Source: Clostridia bacterium (lineage in GTDB: Bacteria > Bacillota > Clostridia > Christensenellales > Borkfalkiaceae). From it: a stretch of 6,160 bases of DNA. This document shows positions 1 to 4,594 of the stretch, in pieces. Position numbers and translations under genes: made by a program. Location: NCBI GenBank assembly GCA_017628935.1, contig JAGBYC010000156.1, positions 1-6,160 of the forward strand, written 5' to 3'. The notes under the pieces are model-generated. The model had not been told where the DNA came from and made no database searches. It worked only from the letters and a program-made list of their open reading frames with translations. How positions within the stretch are numbered: the stretch's first letter is position 1; each line of letters opens with the position of its first letter.

Positions 1-2
1 AA

Positions 3-485
3 AAAAATGTTTTTTATGTAAAGTTATCATCTATTTGTATTAAAACAAAAGAAGGTGTTCAAATTTTTCCAAAATATCAAACAACAGTTGGAAAATCCTT
101 AAATGAACTAGGTGTAACTATAAATCCAGAAACAATATGTGACAAAAGCAATTTAGAGTATGTCGAAATTTCAAGCATAAAAAATCAAAAAATTTATCCA
201 TCAGAGAAAAATATAGACGATAAAATATGCTTAAAAAACGATATTCTAATTTCATCTTTAGTTCCATCAAAAGATAAAATTGCGATTGCTGATAGAAATT
301 ATAAAGTAAGTTCAGCAATCTATATCTTAAGAATAACTGATGAGAATTTAAGAAATAGAGTGTTTGAAGAACTTAGTAAAGATTATGCAATAAAACAAAT
401 GCATTCTTTATTGGAAGGATTTAAATTAACATATTCAAAAATTAAAGAAGAAAAATTTTACAACTTTATCAAATTGAACATTTAA
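3..485 (+). CDS. Partial restriction-modification specificity (HsdS-like) target-recognition domain, C-terminal end
   Basis: An open frame enters from the left edge and ends at TAA 483-485, giving about 160 residues with no start in the window. Its middle and end read like the second half of a type I S-subunit target-recognition domain: YVEISSIKN near residue 56, then LKNDILISSLVP, KIAIADRNYKVSSAIYILR, and a helical tail with LLEGFKLTYSKIKEEKF. In that family this domain reads the DNA target for a methyltransferase/nuclease complex. The protein stops soon after the domain, without the long conserved helix that follows most HsdS recognition domains, so it could instead be the recognition end of a fused methylase (type IIG-like). 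Composition is foreign to the window: rich in Lys, Ile and Asn, all four Arg codons AGA, and only 4 CpG in 485 bases. The family call rests on pattern memory, not a search. Confidence 0.55.
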   Translation, partial: KNVFYVKLSSICIKTKEGVQIFPKYQTTVGKSLNELGVTINPETICDKSNLEYVEISSIKNQKIYPSEKNIDDKICLKNDILISSLVPSKDKIAIADRNYKVSSAIYILRITDENLRNRVFEELSKDYAIKQMHSLLEGFKLTYSKIKEEKFYNFIKLNI

Positions 486-491
486 TAGCGA

Positions 492-521
492 AATGGCTTA
501 CAATATGAATTGTAAGCCATT
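492..521 (+). terminator. Hairpin after the HsdS-like gene, probable terminator
   Basis: A perfect 13-bp stem (AATGGCTTACAAT with its complement) closes a 4-base loop, starting 7 bases after the stop codon at 485. The following stretch TAATTTATTT is T-rich but not a clean T-run, so termination may be modest. The stem is symmetric and could also act on the other strand. Confidence 0.6.
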
Positions 522-665
522 AATTTATTTATCATTTAACATTTGTATGAAGTTGCCATATATCACTTAATTGGAAAAAGCAGTACATACTAGGCTTTAG
601 GACGTTCAAAATTAAAGATTATGCCTGCATTACCTTTAATGAAAATATATTTAATTATAGTAATA
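522..665. other. Gene-free AT-rich stretch, nothing recognised
   Basis: This is the left half of the gene-free interval between the HsdS-like gene and tRNA-Ser. I see no reading frame with a start codon and ribosome binding site, no convincing promoter and no repeat. On the minus strand a frame stays open from roughly 740 down to a TAG at 590-592, but it lacks an ATG and crosses hairpins, so I do not call it a gene. Confidence 0.5.
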
Positions 666-680
666 GAAAAGGCGGGATTT
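666..680 (-). repeat. Direct copy of the tRNA-Ser 3' end (possible attachment-site remnant)
   Basis: GAAAAGGCGGGATTT here is identical to 828-842 inside the tRNA-Ser gene and in the same orientation. The shared 15 bases cover part of the T-loop, the 3' strand of the T-stem and most of the acceptor 3' strand. That is the segment tyrosine integrases commonly use as a crossover core in tRNA genes. The copies are 162 bases apart. An integration scar is inference; no integrase is in the window. Confidence 0.4.
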
Positions 681-704
681 TCGCTCTGTGGCGACCATAC
701 CCAC

Positions 705-728
705 AAAACAGTACACCGTACTGTTTTT
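705..728. terminator. Terminator-type hairpin inside the repeat element
   Basis: AAAACAGTAC and GTACTGTTTT form a perfect 10-bp stem around the loop ACC. A T-run (724-728) follows on the plus strand, and the minus-strand product ends in TTTT. It could stop transcription from either side, for example read-through from the tRNA or from the HsdS-like gene. Confidence 0.55.
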
Positions 729-765
729 GCCTACGGCATACGCAAACAAGTTTGCTAGTTCCCTA

Positions 766-845
766 TTCAAATCCCGCCTTAACGCCACACAAAAAGCACA
801 CCGTAATTGGTGTGCTTTAGTGTGGCGGAAAAGGCGGGATTTGAA
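766..845 (-). repeat. Long imperfect palindrome spanning the tRNA-Ser 3' half and its trailer
   Basis: Arms of about 35 bases face each other. TTCAAATCCCGCCTT (766-780) pairs with 831-845 in the tRNA, CGCCACAC (783-790) pairs with 820-827, and AAAGCACACC (793-802) pairs with 809-818 around the loop GTAATT. The innermost part is the tRNA terminator. The outer part makes the trailer complementary to the tRNA T-arm and acceptor. Confidence 0.7.
791..818 (-). terminator. Intrinsic terminator of tRNA-Ser
   Basis: Read on the minus strand, AAAGCACACC and GGTGTGCTTT form a perfect 10-bp stem with a 6-base loop, ending in a run of five T (791-795). It begins a few bases after the encoded CCA, as expected for a monocistronic tRNA gene. 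An outer stem CGCCACAC/GTGTGGCG (783-790 with 820-827) can extend it. Confidence 0.75.
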
Positions 846-914
846 CCCGCGCCACGGTATTAGCGTGCTACTCCCTTAGCAGGGGAGCCCCTTGAGCCAC
901 TTGGGTACTTTTCC
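823..914 (-). tRNA. tRNA-Ser (anticodon GCU)
   Basis: The 92 bases fold as a class II tRNA. The acceptor is GGAAAAG paired with CTTTTCC, then discriminator G and an encoded CCA. The anticodon arm is CTCCC-CTGCTAA-GGGAG with anticodon GCT at 878-880, there is a long variable arm typical of serine tRNAs, and the T-arm is GCGGG-TTCAAAT-CCCGC. It reads AGC/AGU codons. It lies downstream of trpB on the same strand but has its own promoter (950-978) and terminator (791-818). Unusually, pieces of its 3' end recur at 666-680 and, inverted, at 766-780. Confidence 0.95.
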
Positions 915-949
915 ATAGCTTAAGTTAATTTTATTCAATTTGCTTATAC

Positions 950-978
950 ATAATAACATATATAAGCGGTAAAGTCAA
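950..978 (-). promoter_or_regulatory. Promoter of tRNA-Ser
   Basis: On the minus strand TTGACT (973-978), a 17-base spacer and TATTAT (950-955), with TG one base before the -10, give a strong sigma-A type promoter. The start would fall near 943, leaving a leader of about 29 bases before the tRNA. A 7-bp inverted repeat, GCTTATA/TATAAGC (942-948 and 961-967), brackets the -10. The -35 lies within the hairpin that follows trpB. Confidence 0.75.
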
Positions 979-1017
979 AATATTTTTAATACTTTTAAAA
1001 AATTTTAACTCTACCAC
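966..1017 (-). terminator. Hairpin downstream of trpB, probable terminator
   Basis: In the minus-strand RNA, 1002-1017 pairs with 966-981 over 16 base pairs, three of them G-U wobbles. An inner 7-bp stem (TTTTTAA/TTAAAAA) extends it to a small AAGTA loop. Because of the wobbles the fold is better on the minus strand than on the plus, so it belongs to the trpB transcript. No clean U-tract follows, so it may protect the 3' end as much as terminate. Confidence 0.5.
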
Positions 1018-1045
1018 TTTGTTTTTGTTATTTTGTTGTTAATTG

Positions 1046-2266
1046 TTATTTTTTAGAAGGAATGCCGTAATTCTCTATAACGTAATCTAAATCTTTATCG
1101 CCACGACCAGACAAGCAAAGTAAAATTGAACCTTTTTTCATTTCTTTTGCAAGTTTTATGGCGTAAGCAACGGCGTGTGAACTTTCTAATGCAGGAATAA
1201 TACCTTCTAAACGTGAAAGTTTATAGAAAGCGTCAACAGCCTCAACGTCACTTGCCGTACCGTATTTAACACGGCCTATGCTTTGTAAGTAAGCGTGTTC
1301 TGGGCCTGATGAAGGATAGTCTAACCCACTTGCAACAGAGTAAACTGGGGCTGGGTTGCCGTTTTCGTCTTTAAGCATAATACTGTTAAAGCCGTGCATA
1401 ATACCCTCTGTACCGTAGTTAAGGCTTGCAGCGTGTTCACCTATTTTAGTGCCAACGCCAAGTGGTTCAGCACCATAAATTTCAACAGGGTCACTTAAGA
1501 AACCAGAGAACATACCGATAGAGTTAGAGCCACCACCAACGCACGCTACAACGGCGTCAGGAAGTTCGCCCGTCATTTCAATAAATTGTTCACGCGCTTC
1601 AATACCTACAACGCTTTGGAAATCACGTACCATCATAGGGAACGGATGTGGACCTGCTGCAGTACCGATACAATAAATACAGTCTTTATACTCTTTAGCG
1701 TAAGCCTCAAAAGCGGCGTCAACGGCTTCCTTAAGAGTTTGTAAGCCTTCGGTTACTTCAATAACGTTTGCGCCTAAAACTTTCATTCTTGCAACGTTAG
1801 GGGCTTGTTTTTTAATATCAACGGCACCCATATAAATGTCGCACTCTAAACCGAAGTAAGCAGCGGCAGTAGCAAGCGCTACACCGTGTTGACCTGCACC
1901 AGTTTCGGCAATAATTTTCTTTTTGCCCATATATTTAGCAAGCAAGCCTTCACCCATACAGTGATTAAGTTTGTGCGCGCCAGTATGGTTAAGGTCTTCA
2001 CGCTTAGCGTAAATTTGAACGTTGCCTAAACTGTCAGATAAACGTTTTAAGTGCGTAACCGGTGTTGGACGGCCTTGGAATTCTTTTCTAATACGACGGA
2101 GTTCTGCTACGAATTCCGACGATTTGCAAATTGACCAGTAAGCATCGGTAATTTCTTTCATTGCGTTTTCAAGTTCAGGCGTTAAATATGCGCCACCAAA
2201 TTTGCCGAAATAACCGTTTTCGTCTGGAAATTTTTTAAGATACGTTAAAAAATCTTTTGTATACAT
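1046..2266 (-). CDS. trpB: Tryptophan synthase beta chain
   Basis: TrpB is a PLP enzyme of the cytoplasm that joins indole and L-serine to make L-tryptophan. The 406 residues are a full-length TrpB1-type chain. [11 protein letters not shown] near the N-terminus is the family opening, and Lys99 in [11 protein letters not shown] is the expected PLP-binding lysine. ETGAGQHG (121-128) carries the catalytic Glu121, GGGSNS (244-249) is the phosphate-binding loop, and LSGRGDKD (385-392) holds the serine that contacts the PLP ring nitrogen. No key residue is missing. The start is fixed by AAAGGAG a few bases upstream. The gene stands alone: no trpA or other trp gene is within the window, and its neighbours are tRNA-Ser and a divergent thioesterase. 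A consensus promoter (2323-2351) and a palindromic candidate operator (2285-2313) precede it. The roughly 50-base leader is too short for a T-box. Confidence 0.97.
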   Translation of the reverse strand: MYTKDFLTYLKKFPDENGYFGKFGGAYLTPELENAMKEITDAYWSICKSSEFVAELRRIRKEFQGRPTPVTHLKRLSDSLGNVQIYAKREDLNHTGAHKLNHCMGEGLLAKYMGKKKIIAETGAGQHGVALATAAAYFGLECDIYMGAVDIKKQAPNVARMKVLGANVIEVTEGLQTLKEAVDAAFEAYAKEYKDCIYCIGTAAGPHPFPMMVRDFQSVVGIEAREQFIEMTGELPDAVVACVGGGSNSIGMFSGFLSDPVEIYGAEPLGVGTKIGEHAASLNYGTEGIMHGFNSIMLKDENGNPAPVYSVASGLDYPSSGPEHAYLQSIGRVKYGTASDVEAVDAFYKLSRLEGIIPALESSHAVAYAIKLAKEMKKGSILLCLSGRGDKDLDYVIENYGIPSKK

Positions 2267-2284
2267 AGCGTCTCCTTTAAAAAT

Positions 2285-2313
2285 TTTACGTTAAACGTAA
2301 ACATAATGTAAAC
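2285..2313 (-). promoter_or_regulatory. Candidate operator in the trpB leader
   Basis: TTTACGTTAAACGTAAA (2285-2301) is a perfect palindrome around one central base. GTAAAC occurs at 2297-2302 and again at 2308-2313, an 11-base period of about one helical turn. The site lies between the probable transcription start (near 2316) and the ribosome binding site, where a bound repressor could block transcription. I do not recognise it as a TrpR box or another named operator. Confidence 0.45.
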
Positions 2314-2322
2314 TTACGATAT

Positions 2323-2351
2323 ATTTTAGCACTATAATAACGTTTTGTCAA
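2323..2351 (-). promoter_or_regulatory. Promoter of trpB
   Basis: On the minus strand a perfect -35 TTGACA (2346-2351), a 17-base spacer and TAAAAT (2323-2328) make a near-consensus housekeeping promoter. Transcription would start near 2316, giving a leader of about 50 bases that contains the palindrome at 2285-2301. Confidence 0.8.
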
Positions 2352-2378
2352 AAAAAAGAATAAGTAAAACAGTTTTTT

Positions 2379-2427
2379 AATTAACTTTTTTGGTTTTATG
2401 TGGTAAAATGTACTAAATTAACTTTTT
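2379..2427 (+). repeat. Pair of 12-base direct repeats around the thioesterase promoter
   Basis: AATTAACTTTTT occurs at 2379-2390, covering the -35, and again at 2416-2427, at the probable transcription start, with a 37-base period. It could be a paired regulator site or chance in AT-rich DNA. Confidence 0.35.
2381..2409 (+). promoter_or_regulatory. Promoter of the acyl-ACP thioesterase gene
   Basis: TTAACT (2381-2386), a 17-base spacer and TAAAAT (2404-2409) with an extended -10 (TGG directly before it). The start would be near 2416, leaving about 20 bases of leader and the ribosome binding site AGGTGG (2428-2433). It lies back to back with the trpB promoter, 29 bases apart. Confidence 0.6.
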
Positions 2428-2436
2428 AGGTGGCTT

Positions 2437-3162
2437 ATGAATAACACTTACAAATTAACTCATAACGTTTCGTTTGGCGAAATTGACGCGAATTATCGTA
2501 TGCGTTTTGACGGAATTTTATCAGTTTTTCAAATTGCAACGCTTTTTCACTCAATTGAACTTAACGTTGGAACTAACGTTTTACTTGAAAACTCTAATGC
2601 TTTTTGGGTTCTTTCTAAAGCAAAGTTTAAAATTTTAAAAACGCCAACGTTTAGCAACGAAATTACCGTTGAAACGTGGCCGTTACCAGTAACCCCCGTG
2701 CGCTTTAACCGTGAATACAAAATTACCGTTGCCGACGCTGACTGCGTGTTAGGAACAAGCGAATGGGTTACGCTTGACGCTACTACTCAAATGCTTAGAA
2801 AGTCTCAAACTATTAAATACCCTTTCGATTTAATTCATAGAACTGACGTTTCTGGCGCTGGCGAATACTCACGCAAGCGTGAGCCTTTAACTGACGACAA
2901 TTTAATTTACACTCACACCGTTAGGTTTGTTGACATTGACCCTAACAACCACACTAACAACGTTGCTTACGTTAAAATGGCACTTAATTCGTTTAATTTA
3001 GATGAGTTTGAAAACGCCAACTTTACTGAGTTTGAAATTCAGTTTGTTTCTCAATCATATTACGGTGACGATATTAACGTTTACAAAGTAAAAACCGATT
3101 ACGGCTATTACGTAGAAGGTAAATCGAACGGACGAGCCGTGTTCATTTGTTTATTTAAATAA
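2437..3162 (+). CDS. Acyl-ACP thioesterase, FatA/FatB family
   Basis: This family hydrolyses acyl-ACP in the cytoplasm, releasing free fatty acid and ending chain elongation. The 241 residues form the usual double hotdog. The first repeat opens with VSFGEIDANYRMRF and the helix GILSVFQIATLFHS (about 11-39). The second opens with VRFVDIDPNNHTNNVAYVKMAL (about 162-183). Asp168, Asn170 and His172 match the Asp-x-Asn-x-His catalytic set known from plant FatB. The position 34 residues beyond the His, where FatB has a catalytic Glu, is Gln206 here (SQSYYGDD). The length is normal for bacterial members. The start is supported by AGGTGG just upstream and a promoter at 2381-2409. The gene diverges from trpB and is CpG-rich like the rest of this chromosome. 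It ends at a shared terminator with the convergent metal transporter. Chain-length preference cannot be read from the sequence. Confidence 0.88.
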   Translation: MNNTYKLTHNVSFGEIDANYRMRFDGILSVFQIATLFHSIELNVGTNVLLENSNAFWVLSKAKFKILKTPTFSNEITVETWPLPVTPVRFNREYKITVADADCVLGTSEWVTLDATTQMLRKSQTIKYPFDLIHRTDVSGAGEYSRKREPLTDDNLIYTHTVRFVDIDPNNHTNNVAYVKMALNSFNLDEFENANFTEFEIQFVSQSYYGDDINVYKVKTDYGYYVEGKSNGRAVFICLFK

Positions 3163-3163
3163 T

Positions 3164-3202
3164 AAATTCCCGAAAAAAGCGCAACTTTTTTCGGGAATTT
3201 TT
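3164..3202. terminator. Bidirectional terminator between thioesterase and ZIP transporter genes
   Basis: A perfect 16-bp stem (3164-3179 with 3185-3200, core TTCCCGAAAAAAG) closes the loop CGCAA. It starts two bases after the thioesterase stop and runs into T3198-3202, with further T-runs to 3220. On the minus strand the hairpin lies 18 bases past the transporter stop and is followed by TTTATTATTT. It can end both convergent transcripts. Confidence 0.85.
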
Positions 3203-3218
3203 AACGTTTTTTATTTTT

Positions 3219-3971
3219 TTAAGCAAGTAATACGTCAAGCACAAGCATTACTGAAAAGCCAAGTAAAAGCGCGTACGTAGCCCACTTTTCAACGCCGTGA
3301 GCGTGCGTTTCAGGTATCATTTCGTCACTTATAACGTAAAGCATCGTACCACCTGCAAAAGCAAGCGCAAACGGTAAAATAGCCTTTGAAAGCCAAACTG
3401 CAAAGTAACCTATAAACGTGCCCACAACCTCAAATAAGCCCGTTATAACGGCAATTAAAAGGGTTTTACCCTTGCTTACGCCCGAACTTAATAACGGCGC
3501 TATAATAACCATACCTTCTGGTATGTTTTGTAAGGCTATACCACCTGCAATAACAAGTGCTCCTGCAATATCGCCAGAGCCAAAACCTACGCCTGACGCT
3601 ATACCTTCAGGCAAATTATGAATTGCTATTGCTAACACAAAAAGCATAACTTTACTAAGCTTAGTTTTATTATGTTCTTCAATATCGTCGCCAAGCATTT
3701 TGTGAAGGTGTGGAACAAGTTTATCAACTAAACTTAACGTAATTGCGCCTGCAAATATGCCTATTATGGTTATTAAAACTTTAAGTTCTCCACCATATTC
3801 AAGCGACGGTATAATTAAGCCGAATATTGCCGCGGCAAGCATTACGCCTGACGCAAAGGCTAAAATTATATCTGATACTTTATGTGATACGTTTTTAAAT
3901 AAAAAACCTATAAGCGCGCCTATTACCGTTGCACCACCAACGCCCAGCGCTGTAAGAATTACTACTGTCAT
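3219..3971 (-). CDS. ZIP-family divalent metal transporter (GufA/ZupT type)
   Basis: An inner-membrane transporter of about eight membrane segments that in this family moves Zn, Fe, Mn or related divalent cations, usually inward. Over 250 residues, the signatures are HNLPEG (118-123) and QNIPEG (148-153) in the two central helices. His118, Glu122, Gln148 and Glu152 match the first metal site of the BbZIP structure. Asn119, Asn149 and Glu181 match its second site, where BbZIP has Asp at the middle position. The loop before the fourth segment carries His88, His90 and His100 among acidic residues, and DEMIPETH (216-223) is another family motif. The start ATG has AAAAAGG ten bases upstream and a good promoter at 3997-4025. 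The gene is monocistronic. Metal specificity is not predictable here, and no Fur- or Zur-like box was recognised. Confidence 0.9.
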   Translation of the reverse strand: MTVVILTALGVGGATVIGALIGFLFKNVSHKVSDIILAFASGVMLAAAIFGLIIPSLEYGGELKVLITIIGIFAGAITLSLVDKLVPHLHKMLGDDIEEHNKTKLSKVMLFVLAIAIHNLPEGIASGVGFGSGDIAGALVIAGGIALQNIPEGMVIIAPLLSSGVSKGKTLLIAVITGLFEVVGTFIGYFAVWLSKAILPFALAFAGGTMLYVISDEMIPETHAHGVEKWATYALLLGFSVMLVLDVLLA

Positions 3972-3996
3972 AACACCATTACCTTTTTATATAATT

Positions 3997-4025
3997 ATTT
4001 TAACATAGTAAAAAATGGTAGTCAA
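3997..4025 (-). promoter_or_regulatory. Promoter of the ZIP transporter gene
   Basis: On the minus strand TTGACT (4020-4025), a 17-base spacer and TAAAAT (3997-4002) precede a leader of about 20 bases. It lies just beyond the rplQ terminator (4041-4064), so the transporter is transcribed independently of the ribosomal operon. Confidence 0.75.
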
Positions 4026-4040
4026 TAATTAAAAAAATAA

Positions 4041-4064
4041 AAACCGTTGAACAATCAACGGTTT
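4041..4064 (-). terminator. Terminator of the rpsD-rpoA-rplQ operon
   Basis: On the minus strand AAACCGTTGA and TCAACGGTTT form a perfect 10-bp stem with a TTGT loop, followed by TTATTTTTTT. It begins about 20 bases after the rplQ stop, marking the end of the alpha operon. Confidence 0.88.
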
Positions 4065-4083
4065 TTGTTTTGTTTTAGTGAAA

Positions 4084-4590
4084 TTAAACTAATTCAACGA
4101 TTGCAACTTCAGCTGCGTCGCCACGTCTTTCACCTTTAAGGTATTTTCTAGTGTAACCGCCGCCTTGACCTAATTGTTCTTTTCTTTCTGCGTATTTAGG
4201 AGCAAGTTCGTTGAAGATTTTTTCAACGAGTGGGTGGTTAATACCTTTAACTCTTGCTTTGAATTCTGCTTTAGATTCACCGTTTGCTTTAGTGAATTGA
4301 ATATCGTAAGTAAGAGCCATAATTTTTCTTCTTGCGTTAAGTTTCTTAACTCCGTCTTTAATAACTTTAGTAGTTACGTCTTTGCCTTTTGCGTCTTTAG
4401 TAGTAACCGTAGTTTCGATAACGTCGTCGTAAGAATTAACAGCAAGAGTAATAATTTTTTCAGCGTATGCTTGTAAAGATTTAGCGTGACCGGCAGTAAC
4501 TTCGATTTTGCCAAACCATAAAAGGTTTGATGCTTGATTGCGAAGAACGGCTTTTCTTTGTGTTGATGTTAAACCCATTTTTGCTGGCAT
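4084..4590 (-). CDS. rplQ: 50S ribosomal protein L17, enlarged form
   Basis: L17 is a structural protein of the large ribosomal subunit, near the peptide exit tunnel. The first 50 residues (TSTQRKAVLRNQASNLL, then KIEVT and AYAEKIITLA) and the end (LVEKIFNELAPKYAER, GGGYTRKYLKGERRGDAA, VAIVELV) are clearly L17. At 168 residues it is about 50 longer than the usual 115-125. The extra material lies in the middle: a Thr/Lys/Asp-rich stretch (about 51-82, with VTTKDAKGKDVTTK) and a second stretch (about 96-118) around the conserved KKLNARRKIM segment. The N-terminus is short and lacks the usual RKLGR lead-in. The gene starts 4 bases after the rpoA stop, and its ribosome site AGGAGG lies inside the last rpoA codons, so translation is probably coupled. 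It is the last gene of the operon. Confidence 0.95.
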   Translation of the reverse strand: MPAKMGLTSTQRKAVLRNQASNLLWFGKIEVTAGHAKSLQAYAEKIITLAVNSYDDVIETTVTTKDAKGKDVTTKVIKDGVKKLNARRKIMALTYDIQFTKANGESKAEFKARVKGINHPLVEKIFNELAPKYAERKEQLGQGGGYTRKYLKGERRGDAAEVAIVELV

Positions 4591-4594
4591 TTTA

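Larger units (their letters stand above)
666..780. repeat. Inverted-repeat-bounded non-coding element of about 115 bp
   Basis: The exact 12-base ends AAGGCGGGATTT (669-680) and AAATCCCGCCTT (769-780) are inverted copies of each other. Both match the T-arm/acceptor part of the tRNA-Ser gene next door. Between them lie a perfect 10-bp hairpin (705-727) and a smaller palindrome GCAAACAAGTTTGC (742-755). There is no credible gene inside. The form resembles a small palindromic repeat element or structured non-coding unit. Whether it recurs elsewhere in the genome cannot be seen here. Confidence 0.5.

Noticed and set aside
118..318. Minus-strand frame of 66 codons opposite the HsdS-like gene
   Set aside because: It is the antisense shadow of an AT-rich coding frame, with no ribosome site and a Phe/Leu/Tyr-rich translation typical of such shadows.
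590..740. Minus-strand frame open across the left end of the repeat element to a TAG at 590-592
   Set aside because: It has no ATG start or ribosome site and crosses a terminator-type hairpin; I recognise no family in its translation.
666..845. Possible integron attC site, because of nested inverted repeats and a GTTAAGG word
   Set aside because: The conserved RYYYAAC/GTTRRRY boxes are not properly formed, and no integron integrase or cassette array is visible.
688..879. Plus-strand frame of 63 codons running into the tRNA-Ser gene
   Set aside because: It overlaps the tRNA on the opposite strand and two hairpins, has no ribosome binding site, and its end is the typical false translation of an antisense tRNA.
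2267..2322. T-box or tryptophan attenuator leader before trpB
   Set aside because: The leader from the predicted start is only about 50 bases, with no T-box sequence, no Trp-rich leader peptide and no terminator hairpin.
2868..2883. Palindrome CTCACGCAAGCGTGAG inside the thioesterase gene
   Set aside because: It is explained by coding sequence, has only a 2-base centre and is isolated; probably chance.
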